Assembly (NCBI GenBank): GCA_964020975.1
Contig: OZ026619.1
Location: forward strand, 95,092,804-95,156,803
DNA: 64,000 nt
Direction of reading: 5' to 3'
From: Hermodice carunculata
Lineage: Eukaryota; Annelida; Polychaeta; Eunicida; Amphinomidae
Positions within the stretch are counted from its first letter, which is position 1. The number at the start of each line of letters is the position of its first letter. The translations under genes were made by a program, and so were the position numbers. The notes below the pieces were generated by a model. It made no database searches. It was not told where the DNA came from and was given only the letters and a program-made list of their open reading frames with translations. This document shows positions 45,601 to 58,610 of this stretch, piece after piece.

Positions 45601-47921
45601 GAGAACCAATACACCCGTCCTGTGACAGATCATGTCCATGCACCTCATCCATAATGGCACATATTTGAAAGTAGTGTAAATCCTTGTTTTTGTTCTCTGT
45701 CCCCATTTGTTTTGTATGTACATACAAATCAAGATTATCACCTACTATTTGAAATCCATGAGGTTTCAACAAGTTTGACTGTACTTTTCTGATGGCTTCC
45801 ATGGTGGAAAGATCATTTGCATTGGCTTCTCTGTGAATATCTTCAGTAAGTGCACTGACAAACATACTCTCCCCAGGGGTAAGATATGGGGAAACAGCTT
45901 CAATGAGTTGTTGTTTGGCATCAACCTGTAATGCACCCATTAAACAACTAGTGTCAATAGTAAGGTAACTGCCCAGATTACACAGCTGTGGTAGCACTAC
46001 AGGTGAAAACTGCTGGAGTCTGGGATTGTCTTTCACAACAGCTAGGATTTTCTCCAGAGTAGCATCCATAATCTTACTTTCTTCAATCTGCTTCTTCCAA
46101 TTTATCACCTCTTCATCATAATCCTTACCCATGGCTGTCATTTTGTCTTGCACTGTACTTGCACTACATGATACACCACATCTGCCCAACATATCTATCC
46201 CCTGTAATAATAAATAGATAAATTTGTTTATTAAATAACCCAGTCATCAACAAACTTAACATTCACAAATAAGAAACAAAAATTATTTTCACAGTATCTT
46301 TACCTTGTCCTTTTCATGTTTAATAATAGGTACGAAATTACAATACATGTACACAAAAATACACATTTCACCTGAATTTGAGAATGTAGACATGAATCAT
46401 CTTAAAATACATGTAGGGCCCCTACATGTAGTTTGAATTCATAATAATCGGATCACTGAAAATATATTTTTGGACTTGTTTGATATTTTTTTCTAAACTG
46501 TATATTATCATGCTATTTATAAAGAGAACTGGTTTTATTGGAGAAGGTAAAGTCATATATAGAAATTACATTATGCTTTACGTCAGAAAGAAGACCAGGA
46601 CTTATTGACTCATCACACACACGCACAGAAGTCCCTACAGACCATATTTATTCCAGTAAGTGCACAGTGCCCTTGCAAAATTAAATTGCAAAATAGCATT
46701 AATTAAACAGGCATTTTAATGGTCTTGAATAGAAATTGAAAACCTCTATCAATGAAAATAGAGGCTTCTTTTGTGACAAAAAATGGGGGTGTGCCCTTAT
46801 TAGAGCACGTACCATTACTGAAATGAATATGGTATACTGAATTTTAGTCATGTACATATTTATTTACCTCCTCTGACAATCCTTCATGATGGACCATGGT
46901 TCCCAGTTTAAGTGCCCATGCAATCATCTGTACATTCCTCGCTTTCAGAATGTGTGCTGCACAAGTTGCCACTCTCATTGTATTGTCAGTACCACTGTTT
47001 CTTGTTCTCTGTCTCATTGTAACCCTGTCTAGGATGCTCCGAAATTTAGGAGCACGCTCATCTATTTCATTGTATATAAGCTGGGGTGTTAACTGTCTCA
47101 GTGATGTAGGACTGGTGTCTCGTAAAATGGATGGTCTGATGATGAAAAATTGAAAGAATAATTCATGTTGAAAATGGAAATTATTTCATTGAAGAACAAC
47201 AAAGAGTGAAAATTTTACAAGTACATTAATCATTTTTCCCTGTTTTCTGATGTTTAATAGGTAAATGCTAATAAAGTACACATCTAAAGCCCAAGAAATT
47301 TGGTATTTGATGCATGTTTTTTCAACATTTGTTTTGTCATTTACATGTACCTAAACAATGAAGACCTGTAGTCACAGAATTAAAACTGACCATAAAATTT
47401 CCACCTCCTGAGGTCATAACATGCACACATTTTTGCTGGTTACCTAAATGACAGTTGAATTCTGAATTTCGCTGGGGGCCAACATAGTGTATCGCCCCAA
47501 GAAAGTCTGCTTAGGAGGCAAGTAAAGGGGTAGTTTTCCAATAAATTATTATTATCATGAAAAAATAATTCCATCCCCAAAAGTGCTAATTTCCACCCTA
47601 TTTAAATTTTCACCCATGGAATTGCAGTTCTGTTAATAGCAGAAGTTCCTCAATCACACACACACACACACACACACACTGTTCTGTCCATGTCCTAGCA
47701 CAGACCGTCGCTGACAGATTAACAAGAGACTTTAAAAAATTTTATTATTACCCTTATTACGATAAAACTTTCATGCATAGGTGGAATATTGTTTTAGACT
47801 TTCATGCATAGGTGGAATATTGTTTTAGATTTCACCTGATATATTGTATATTGCTAAAATTTGACGTACCTTGATATTATGACTTTGTGAATGTTCGACA
47901 AGTCTTCGACGAATATTTTGT
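42613..47921 (-). CDS. DUF6589-domain protein with C2H2 finger, six exons seen (at least 840 codons)
   Basis: The minus-strand exons are 47921-47870, 47135-46868, 46201-45413, 44757-44647, 44361-44218 and 43770-42613. All introns are GT-AG with matching phases; the first and smallest exon is the least certain, and an upstream start exon is missing. Landmarks are FQIVGDNLDLYV (exon 3), VFFGGDQLTEERC and PPKNEDWHAIRC (exon 5), and in the last exon a C-X2-C-X12-H-X4-H finger (CRECGKQY to HEARVH) followed by GDGERICRGWKFLLPYF. These are the hallmarks of DUF6589, a eukaryotic domain of unknown function that is often multicopy. The Asp residues in GDNLD and GGDQLT are spaced as in an RNase H-fold nuclease, but this is inference. 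No stop or shift interrupts it. Confidence 0.82.
43801..44217. other. Intron of the DUF6589 gene
   Basis: This is AT-rich intronic sequence between exons 5 and 6, with a C run at 44169-44188. No other feature is seen. Confidence 0.6.
45010..45219. mobile_element. MITE in a DUF6589-gene intron
   Basis: The left end TTAACCCTTTCCCCTT and the right end AAGGGGAAAGGGATAA are inverted repeats. The interior motif GAGTCAGCAGCTTTGC and then GGGCACCAAGGAGAGCTG resembles arms of the foldback element at 29229-29470, so the two may share an origin. Confidence 0.6.
47765..47830. repeat. 29-bp tandem duplication
   Basis: TTTCATGCATAGGTGGAATA followed by TTGTTTTAG occurs twice in direct succession, in the intron between the first two visible exons of the DUF6589 gene. 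A short CA run lies nearby at 47656-47680. Confidence 0.85.
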
Positions 47922-48000
47922 CTGCAGTGGTATAAAATGTGCAACAATGTAAATCTTTCTTTCTTTCTTTCTTCCTTCCTGACAGACACAATCTTGGGAC

Positions 48001-49560
<1,560 letters not shown>

Positions 49561-49609
49561 GCATGTGTGCATCTTTATCACATGTGAAGTTGAAACCATT
49601 TGACCCTCC

Positions 49610-49865
49610 TATTTTATTCAGAAGCAGTTTTAGTGAATTTGGATTTCCCCAAAATGTCTTTTCTTGAACGAGATCTCATGTTCTGAATATCCACCCCCTC
49701 GAGTCCTGAGATGAACATCGGCTTTAGGTGTTTCATCCCAATTATGGGGATATGAGATAACTGAAAAGCCCACCTCATAACTCCCCTGGAATTTTTTAAC
49801 TTTGGGAAGCTTGACCTTGAGTTCAGAGACAGCGTTGTCAGCAAAAAAATTGCAAAGAACTGTCT
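49610..49865 (-). pseudogene. Possible structural-protein-like fragment (weak)
   Basis: A minus-strand stretch carries VKLPKVKKFQGSYEVGF and then SYPHNWDE. This resembles, by eye only, a short recurring motif (a Leu-Pro pair, a Gly-x-Trp/Tyr-Glu-Val-Gly block and a Tyr-Pro-His-x-Trp end) known from uncharacterised, possibly virus-like, invertebrate proteins. If so it is a broken fossil. The identification is tentative. Confidence 0.25.
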
Positions 49866-49893
49866 GAGGGAAGAATCAAATACAATTATGGCT

Positions 49894-50091
49894 TTATATG
49901 GAATAACCCAAGCTACTCTTCTTGCTGTTGCTTCCAGTCAGTCTGTTATATACCTTTGCTGTAACAGCTTGTATCAATACAGCTGCAAGCATGCCTCCAA
50001 AGAAAGCTAGTACGATGGCAAGATCTTTGAGGTCCACATCAGCATCACGATCCATATCTAGAAGACCCGTGCTCACCCACATTGTGTTCAT
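49894..50091 (-). CDS. Small ORF: EF-hand-like loop plus membrane segment (65 aa)
   Basis: The ATG at 50091 opens a frame whose residues 12-23 read DMDRDADVDLKD, with Asp at positions 1, 3, 5, 7, 9 and 12 of a canonical 12-residue calcium-binding loop. A hydrophobic stretch (LAIVLAFFGGMLAAVLIQAV) long enough to cross a membrane follows, then a basic, Ser-rich tail. A GTATAT lies after the AK of VTAK, so the frame might instead be an exon. I do not recognise the family. The composition is not low-complexity, and the adjoining downstream sequence (49610-49865) is also protein-like. Expression is unproven. Confidence 0.38.
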   Translation of the reverse strand: MNTMWVSTGLLDMDRDADVDLKDLAIVLAFFGGMLAAVLIQAVTAKVYNRLTGSNSKKSSLGYSI

Positions 50092-50329
50092 GATGTAAGT
50101 CTTCTATTGAATGATGATAAAAAAAAGCGTAACAGTCTTGATATGCCAATGGCACTGTGCCTGCCGCACTTTTATCAGTTCATCTTCGCAGAGGGTATCA
50201 TCAATTTGCCCCCTGCCCCCTGCCCCCCGCCCCCCTTGTAGGTCTTTATACAGTAAACACCCATTCTAGGTACATACTGCTCGATCATAAACTCTTCCTT
50301 TGTCCGTTGAGCATAATAGCCTTGTTTAA

Positions 50330-50430
50330 ATGGACCAGTTTAAAACCACCGGTTGCCCTTTATGAGCGACTGTCCTTAGTTAGGAGTGAACTTTGCTTCT
50401 TCACATTGGTATTGGAAGACGAATGTTGAC
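50330..50430 (+). repeat. Dispersed repeat, copy near 50.3 kb
   Basis: Starts GGACCAGTTTAAAACCACCG and shares ordered blocks with 50975-51070 and, inverted, 7985-8105 (a GAGCGACTGT block, GGAGTGAACTTTGCTTC, CACATTGGTATTGGAAGACG). The two plus-strand copies bracket the TA microsatellite. Confidence 0.6.
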
Positions 50431-50605
50431 GTTTTGGTAACTTTTGAATCTCTTTGCTGTCATTGTTGGGTTGAAACTAATGAATAGTATGTGTTATATT
50501 TTTCTGTAATGTTTGAAAGATACTTCATTGGCTATACTCTGCTGTAGGCTATGTTGCCAGCCTCATTGTTATAATGGAATTTGAGTGTGTTTATACTTGT
50601 CCAGA

Positions 50606-50776
<171 letters not shown>

Positions 50777-50974
50777 AAACGATATAAGCCTACTTTCTTC
50801 TTTTGCGGTAAACTCAGCTGACTGATAAGTCTGGAGAACCAAAAAGTGACAGGACTACTTTGTTTCTTTTTATCTTTGGCACAAGTGATAAAGTTTGGCT
50901 TTTAAGTGGTTAGGCCTATATGTTTTGGAAAAACCTAAAGTCTGTATTTAATGAAGATTATTTCATAGGTCGAG

Positions 50975-51070
50975 TGGACCAGTTTAAAACCAGTGATTGT
51001 CCTTTATGAGTGACTGCCTCTCTCAAGTCAGGAGTGAAATTTGCTTTTAATCACATTGGCATCGGAAGAG
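50975..51070 (+). repeat. Dispersed repeat, copy near 51.0 kb
   Basis: A second plus-strand copy of the module at 50330-50430. Just before it, at 50813-50835, lies CTCAGCTGACTGATAAGTC, a decayed version of the family A terminal hairpin, which links this module to that family. Confidence 0.6.
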
Positions 51071-54000
51071 TTGAGATTTTTTAATATGGGTAATGTTTTT
51101 TCTGAACTATTTGGTATGAACTATGCGAATAAAAGAACCAGTTTCCAGATTGGGTTCATTTGTTTTCCTTTTGCTGTGAAATGGCATGTCTTCATACTGC
51201 ATATCCCATCACATCGTTATAATATATGTAAAAGCAGTCACTCCAGCATCATCATACTTCCCATTTTTGAACTTTTCATTCTGTATAGCTTTCCAAGCTT
51301 GAATACATTTAGGTTTATGGATCATGAAGAACCATCCTGGATTCCTTCGGCAGAATTTGGCTGGTATTGAAGATTCGTTCAAGAAAAGCCATGAAAATAT
51401 TCAATTAATCAACCCTATCATGCTCAAATTGTGATTTCTTCGTGGAACAAAAAGTTCTTTGCTGCTGCTCAAGAAACTCTTGATAATATATCTGGAATTC
51501 TTGTACTTTTTTCAAAGATAGATGATTCAAGTAATGTGGAAACTTTTCTAGTCTCCCTAATTGCTCAGTGCTGCAATTGTTAGATCTTTGAAGAGTGTTC
51601 ATTGACAGGGCTTTTAGTGTTTAAAAACAGAAACAAAGACAAAGAAAAAAACTCAACATATAATACTCTCTGGTACGACTTGCAGAGAAGAGAAAAAAAA
51701 CATACACTGACCACACTGTTACAGGCGTTTAGGGATAAGAAAACCTAACATACCCAAACAGTTGCTTTGCAATCAGCACAGGGAGGATATGATACTGCTA
51801 ACGAGAGTTGGCTGCTTCTACTTAGTTGGACAGCTTCAGTGAGATGTGTGATGTGTGAGAGATTGTGTGTGTTTATAGGAAAAATGTTCTGGGAAACGGT
51901 GAGCATGGGAAAGGAATGAACTGCATTAAGTAATCATGTTGAGAAGAAGAGATGGGAATGTATTTTTGGTATGAATTTTTGCGGTCTTCTAGATGCTGTC
52001 TGTGTCTTAAAAACATCCAAAAATTCATCTGTGGAATCTGCCAGGCTATTTGAAATGGTGAAAGTTATCGGACATCTTCATTTAGCTCATAAAATCTGTT
52101 GACTTCATCTTTACCGTGATACGCAGAAAAGAATGCAGAGGGAGACAAGGTATACCTGGCTGTGCCAACATGTGGTGTCACTCAAATGTTAGTGAGGAAT
52201 ATCAAAAGGAATATGTTTTCCTGCAGTTTTGACCCTAGATTCTTGACAAAGGGTGGGAATTTGGGCATGTGTAGATTGTCAAAAAAAATGCTGGACATCC
52301 ACATCTAAAGAGTTGTGTTAGTTGTAGAGCAAGCAATAAATGACAACTACACACAAATGACTTATACTTTAGTTTTCTATTTTAATGTTCATATGTACTG
52401 GGATTTTTTGACTAGTGTATAGTTTGATGTGTTCATGACCACAGTCAGATCTGAGGACAAAATAGGGTGTGATTTATGGAATAATCAAGACCTGAATCAT
52501 GTCTATCAAACAAATCATGTTACTACCCATAAGATGCCAACAAAAGGTTTTGACAGATAGTGGACCAGGTCCTGCATTTGACTTGCAAAGTAACGTTTTC
52601 TTATGTTCATCCAGATGTGTTTACAATCAAGTGTCAACATTATAAGTGGAAGAGTGGAGTCTCATTTCACTTCCAGGATCTTGAACTCCGTGTAATTGAA
52701 GTGATCTGAGTTCAAAAATAAAAGTTACAATTAACCCTGCCATGTGATTCTAGGCCACACGTTTAGATGTTTTATAATACAAATTCGTCAGGCTAAATTC
52801 TGGAAGTGGATAAAGAATTTTGAATACATTAACATTTTTCCTGTGGGAAGTGAAGTGTTTTGTCCTGAACATTTCAAACCCAGAATATTCGATTGAATTA
52901 CTATATGATGACAGTGATTCAGCTCTTAACCTTCACTTTTCATTAGAGCATGATGGGTAATGATAACATAAAATTGACAGACCTTGAGTTGCAGATTCTA
53001 AATTGTATTCTTGAAATGACCACCAAATAATGATTCAGCAAAAGTAACTACTAGCAATCAAGATAGTGCCACGATTCCAGCTAAAAAAGAGGGTGTGCTC
53101 CTGTGGATCCTAAAAAGGTAGCATCACCACCAGTTAAACAAAAAAGATAAAACACTTGCATGCAAGAAGTTCGTTTTCAATTAACAAATTTCTTTTGGTT
53201 CCTGTCCTATGGTCACATGACTGGTCACATGACTGCTCTCGTGCAATGAGGAGACCGGAACATTGGTGCACAGAGACTGGTCATGTAACCTTCGACCGAT
53301 CAGAATTCAGGATTTCGGGGCATCAAGTGGACATTGGATCAACTCTCTTATTTTCACACTACTGACCTGATACTTAGAACCTGAAAATTCAGCACAATAG
53401 TGTCTTTTTTTTCACAGTGGTGTTAACGTTTTCACAATCAAGTGACTTTGAGGCATTTGGAGGTCTTATGTAATAAATATGTTCCACACTATAACAGATA
53501 GAGATCCTATTTCGTTTCAAGTCCCATATGTTTTTTTTTAATATATTTGTGCATCTCATGGATATTGAACCAAGTTGTAATGGATTACATTATGCTAATT
53601 TAGTGCATTCCAAAATGTTTAAATATCTTCAAAGCTATAATAAAGATCCCACTTCAACCTCCACGCACGTTATTAACCGTTACATATATAAAGACTAGCA
53701 CAGTGCCTGTAGCAATTTAAATGATTAGTGGCATGTCGAAACTTAAGTCCACCATATCGCCAAAGCAATAATGGACACAGACCCCGAGTCAACATACACA
53801 CACATTGTAAACTATTGTGCTCTTGATATATGGAGGAACATATATTGAAAAAGTTGCATCATTTTTAATCATGCCCATTGGTGGTAGTTTAAATTTTTAA
53901 TCTAGAATGTCGTCAAAAGCATGATAAATAGGAACGCTATATCAATTTTTATTTATGCCCGTTGTTTGTTGTGTTTCTGATGAATATCATACAAAAGTTC

Positions 54001-54720
54001 TGGCCTGGGATTGTGCTACTTGGCAGCATTAAAATTATGCATATACCCCAATGTATACGAGATAAAGATCATTGCCTTCCACCTTATACATAGTTTTAAT
54101 TTCTGTACACTCAAAAAGATTTCCCGCTGTTTGCTAAGCGCCAATTTTGGTCTGTAGTGCCACCTGGTGACAAGATAGAAACTCTGAAGAAGTTGCTTCA
54201 AAAGGTTTGCCGTGGTTTATAATGAACTATGCTTCCGTCCAAACGCCGTACATGCAGAAGTGGATGATATTCTAAACGAAGTTTAAACTATTGACACTAC
54301 ATACTTAATTATCGCTTGTATGATATTATAATTCAATATTCTGCAGTTGTGTACTGTCAACTTACTTCTTAAGAATGTGCCATCTTATTGTAACATCTCC
54401 CAATCAATATCCAGTGAATTTTTGTGATTGGAAAGCAATACTTCCACATTGAAACAAATTAAAAGTCAACTGGAATTCCTTTCTGCTGACTAAAATTGAC
54501 ACAAAGCCATGAACAAAGAATGGAGTATTTGCATATGTACACTGTTTCACGAACACACTGAAAGTTTTTTTTTTTTTTTTTTCAAATTCGTTCTACTTGA
54601 TGAATCGATTCTTCTAAAAAAAATGGAGTGTAAGTGTCACCAATGATTTCGAAACTTCATTGTCATCTTATTTTTTAAAAATGTCTGTCGCTGTGAGGAG
54701 CTTTTGGTCTTGTCTGGGGC
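51071..54720. other. Spacer, no convincing gene
   Basis: One non-repetitive minus-strand frame (51405-51602) is preceded by a plausible acceptor (CAATTGCAG) and ends in a Gln/Lys-rich helix-like tail, but I cannot assign it. Two tandem GGTCACATGACT motifs at 53211-53233 form paired CACATG E-boxes. T-rich runs lie near 54564-54582. The rest is AT-rich without visible structure. Confidence 0.4.
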
Positions 54721-54724
54721 TTTC

Positions 54725-56232
54725 GTTAGATACAAAATACAAAGATACAAATCTTTATTTCAAGTCGGCACATTGAAAATTACAGAACATTAGCCAGAGG
54801 CTACTACAACCGACCATGAAAAATTAGCCCAGTCTAACATTAATGTACACATGAAATAAAACAGATTGTATATGAAATATGTTATCACAGAATAAGCACT
54901 GAATGTTATTCAGAGTAGGTAGTTTCCAGCCATCCAGATATTTAGATCGCAGTGAAAACAGATTGTATATAAAATATATTATCACAGAATAAGCACTAAA
55001 ATTATTCAGAGTAGGTTGTTTCCAGCCATCCACATATTTAGATCTCAGTGAAGCTATTGACAGGCAGAACAATTACAAGTGTTATAAAAATTCCAAGTTA
55101 ATATTACTTTTTTTTTTTAAATTCTGAAAGGATGACGCCATTTTTTATATCGTTAGGGATTCTGTTACAAATTTTGACGCCAAGATATCTCAGAGAATCT
55201 TTTCCAAAAGTGACCTTATTAAAAGCAGGAAGATCCAAATATCTAGATGACCGGAAATTCTTATTGGACTGAAGTTGTAAAAACATAGTCTGGACCGTAG
55301 CTGCCTAGGGCCTTGTACACTTCTGTGGCCAGGGAGTGCAGTCTCCCTATAGATAAAGTTGACAGTGCTACCCTGCTAAGAAGGGTGCAGTAGTCACTAG
55401 AATGGTCGTCAAAAACAAAACGAAGACCTCGTTCCCGTAAGTTTTCCAACTTTTTGGTAAGAGTAGCACCACAAAAGTGCCACACTACAGGACAATAATT
55501 AAAATTTAGAAGAATAAAAAACCTAAAAGTTTGGAGGACTCTTCAAAATATGAGCTGGTGCGTCTGAGAACATTTATTTGTCTGGCTGCTTTTTTACAGA
55601 GGGAGGTAATCTGCGCATCAAATTTGAGCTTCTTGTCAATTTCTACACCGAGCAGTCTTACATGATCTTCTGACTTGATAACCTCACCTCCAATCCCAAA
55701 ATTGATGTTGCAGTAGTCTCTCCTACAGGGGCAAAGGACAATAGCCTGAAACTTATCTGGATTTGCAAGCATTTCATTTTGTGCAAACCATTGAATGGAC
55801 TCTTCAGATTTATGCCCAAGAGTAAGATGCAGACTTTCAGGGTCATGATGACAGAAGGATAAAGTGTTGTCATCTGCATAGTTGTACAGATGACAACACT
55901 TTATCATAAAATACATGTCGTTAATAAAAAAAAATTGACCCGTGAGGCACACCTTTAATGATTTTCAGCCAGTCACTACGTTTATCAGCTATTTTGACTC
56001 TCTGATATCTATCACTAAGGTAGCTGCTCATAAGCAGGTGGGCACTGTACTGTAAACCTTATGCTTTCAGCTTAGCTAGAGCAAGTGCATGGGGTAAGCA
56101 GTCAAAGGCTCTTGACAAATCCATAAGTATTGCACCCTCATACTTGTCATTATCAAGTTTTCTTCTTCAGTCCTCGGTGATTTTCATAGGTAGGTTATTG
56201 CAGCTATAACCATTTCTAAAGGCTGATACAAA
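54725..56232 (-). mobile_element. LINE remnant A (reverse transcriptase, 3' half)
   Basis: From high to low coordinates on the minus strand come SAFRNGYSCNN, GAILMDLSRAFDCLPH, SDRYQRVKIADKRSDWL, GVPHGS, the catalytic YADDNTLS (near 55880), a connection domain with HFCGATLTKKLENL, and the C-terminal FRSSRYLDLPAF and YLGVKICNRIPNDIK. The 3' tail, with an AATAAAGATTTGTATC-like end, lies near 54725-54760. Defects include a TGA after KITED, a TAA after KLKA, loss of the segment normally following GVPQGS, and several frameshifts. A 97-bp tandem duplication occupies the 3' UTR (54861-55055). The 5' part is cut off where the GC-rich fossil begins. Confidence 0.85.
54861..55055. repeat. 97-bp tandem duplication in LINE A 3' UTR
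   Basis: ACAGATTGTATATGAAATAT at 54861 recurs as ACAGATTGTATATAAAATAT at 54958, and the following sequence stays aligned through CATCCAGATATTTAGAT and its counterpart. Confidence 0.85.
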
Positions 56233-56244
56233 AGGAGCAGCAGG

Positions 56245-56690
56245 GGGGGGGGGGGTGAATGCACAACATATCTGCGGCCGCCGCAGCCCCCACCCCCCCC
56301 CGGGGACCCCCGCCAGCCGCCCGCCGGGCCCGGCCGAGCCCCCCCCCCCCCAGCGAGGAGGCCCGGCGCTGCCCCTTAACTCGGCCCGCCTCGCCCGCCC
56401 CCGGGAGCCCCCGCCGACGACGGCACACAGTGTCAGGAGCCCCCCCACCCCTTCCCTCCCGACTGCCCCCAGACCCCCGCGAAGAGGCCTGCCGCGCCCC
56501 CCAGCCCCCTCCCCCGGAGACCCCACTAGCCACGCCCACCGGCCCCCTCTCCCGGGAGACCCCACTAACCGCGTCCAAGGAACCGCCGCGCCCCCGGCCC
56601 CTTTCCCCGAAGACTCTACTAGCCGCGCCCGCGAGGCCGCCGCGGCCCCCACCCCCACCCTGTCCGGGCGGTAGATAATTCGGGATAGAG
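56245..56690. repeat. C-rich low-complexity tract
   Basis: About 450 bp composed mostly of C with CCG/CCC runs on the plus strand. The long Pro-rich and Gly-rich frames on both strands follow from composition alone. It is at the LINE A edge of the Polinton-like fossil. Confidence 0.8.
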
Positions 56691-56769
56691 CGACGTCTGC
56701 TTGTCTCCCATCATAGCTACGCTGTATATACACCCCTCGAGCCCTTTAATTAATAATGTGCTCTAGGAG

Positions 56770-57620
56770 CAGGGTCAGCTCTCGAAGACGCAAGTCTTTT
56801 TTGCCAGCCCTAGAGCCGGTAATGGTGATGCTCGAACCGGTCTCGAGCTGGGTGAGGGCAACGCCGTGAAATGATCCCCCCCCCCGGATATCGACCGAGA
56901 GCAGCTGCTTAGCCATGGCCTGCTTCAGAGAGAACGTGTGCAGTATGCCTCGGACCTCTTCATGCTGCTCGGCTGTCGTCGAGAGGAGGGACCCTGCGAT
57001 GGTCAGCCGGTAAAGCCCGCCTTCCTTGATGGCCGGGATGACGACTTTGTCCGCCGCTCCGCTGCTCGTAAACGCAATGACGGCCTTCTCTTTTCCCAGC
57101 TCAACCGGCGTCTCTTAAGCCAGGAAACCCTGGGGTGCACTGCTAGCGGCGGCGTATGCCACACGCGCCACAAACGTGTTCTCGCACCACCACTTCGTAG
57201 CGACGTCGTGAGGAGCGCGAGGGTCGGCGACCCCCGTGATGGTCTTTCCGGAGAAGATGGAGAAAACAAGGTCGGCGGCGACGCGCAGGTTACTGGTGAC
57301 AAGCCCTCCTTGTCGGATGTAGCGATCATCCGCATAGTCGCTGCACACGGCATCGTAACCGCTGACAATGGCCGACGGGATGATCCCAGTCACCCGCCGT
57401 GAGTTATCGGCATTCAGGATGAGGTTGCCGTCGAGGAGTATAGGCCCCTCGACAGTATCGCCCCCGATCCGGTTGACCTTGGTAGCAGCGACCCCGATCA
57501 CATAGCCCACGGGCGCGGCCTCGGTCGAATCTTGGGGGATGCCTGAGGACAAGCCATTAAGTTGGGAGCGACCGCGGCCACTACTTCTGTTTTCTTCGCG
57601 TAATCGCTGAGATCGCACCC
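56770..57620 (-). pseudogene. Fibre/tail-like region of the Polinton-like fossil
   Basis: The protein-like sequence has repeated beta-rich segments such as VEGPILLDGNLILNADN and SNLRVAADLVFS, as seen in attachment or collar proteins of such elements. The assignment rests on position and style, not on a firm family match. Treated as a fossil. Confidence 0.4.
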
Positions 57621-57799
57621 CCCCCCTGACGAGGGGCCTCCACCGAAGACGTTAACAGACATATTGTTGTCAGATCCTGAAAATGGGGGTGGCTTCAACT
57701 AGGCGTCGCGCTCACGGCGCAGGGAGAGCATCAAGTCTCCGAAGGGCTTAGAGGAGCCGGCTCGCTTGAGGAATTCGATGCAGAGGTGACCGTAGACCG

Positions 57800-58050
57800 G
57801 GGGGTCCTGGCGGCGTTAAATGGGAATAGAGTTGTAGAGCAGGGGCTTTTTGTCCGACCCCCACCTGTTGCGCCAGTATGTTAGGAGCTCCCGGGGCCGG
57901 GGGAGACCATAGGAATCGAAGTAGAGAATCGCCTCGGGGAAAACGCACCAGGCCGTCCATTGGGTCCCGGGGCCGGCCGACGAGTCGAGATTGAGCACGG
58001 CGCGCTCGCCCTCTATCGGCCCGGCGGGGAGAGCGTCCCTCATAAACACA
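57800..58050 (-). pseudogene. Adenain-type protease-like region of the Polinton-like fossil
   Basis: GTQWTAWCVF followed by LYFDSYGLPRP matches the core of the adenovirus-type maturation protease found in Polintons and adintoviruses. Fossil; no function is proposed. Confidence 0.7.
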
Positions 58051-58610
58051 CCTCGCCAGCCGGGGGTTTTAAGCCAGCGGGCCTCGGCGTCGATGTCGAT
58101 GTTGCACAGCGGCGTGTAGGCTTTTTTGGCTTCGTGAGTAAACCTCGGCCGCGAGGGGGACCGAGGTAGAAGCGGCCGCCCGTGGCTTTCTTCACGGCCG
58201 CGCCCGCGGCTGCGGCACCCAGGCCCCCCAGAGCTCCCACGCCAATAGCCTTAGCCGCCGGGATCGCGGCGGCGGCGATCAGACCGGGTATGGCCACCAA
58301 CAGGGGGAAGATACCTCCGTGCTTGCGCAAGGCCTGAATCTGGCACTTGGACAGGGAGAGCTCAGCGCCTTTGCTCGAGGCTCGGGCCTTGGCCAGGTGA
58401 GCGTTTTGCATGGCGGTCAGCATCAGCGGCACGTCCGAGCTCGAGCGGACCTGCTCGGCCGACAGCCGTATGTTTACGGCCCGGCCGGCGTTGACGGCGG
58501 CCCTGAGTGAGGCGACTTGGCCGTCTGAGAGGCGGGTCTTGTGCGTGATGTAGGTCATGTTGGTCTGCGGAATATGTGGCAGGGGAACGAGGAGTCTAAT
58601 TGCCACCACT
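58040..58610 (-). pseudogene. pVI/pX-like region of the Polinton-like fossil
   Basis: A basic N-terminal half containing RLSDGQVASLRAAVNAGR is followed by an Ala/Gly-rich hydrophobic segment (FPLLVAIPGLIAAAAIP) and a basic end, the layout of the small capsid-cement or membrane-active proteins of this family. It lies between the capsid-like and protease-like parts, as expected. Confidence 0.6.

Noticed and set aside
56167-56733. Long Gly-rich and Pro-rich proteins on both strands
   Set aside because: The frames exist only because the tract is extremely C-rich and stop codons are rare; there are no family motifs.
57003-57402. Plus-strand and alternate-frame ORFs in the GC-rich fossil
   Set aside because: They are shadows of the minus-strand protein-like sequence in GC-rich DNA.
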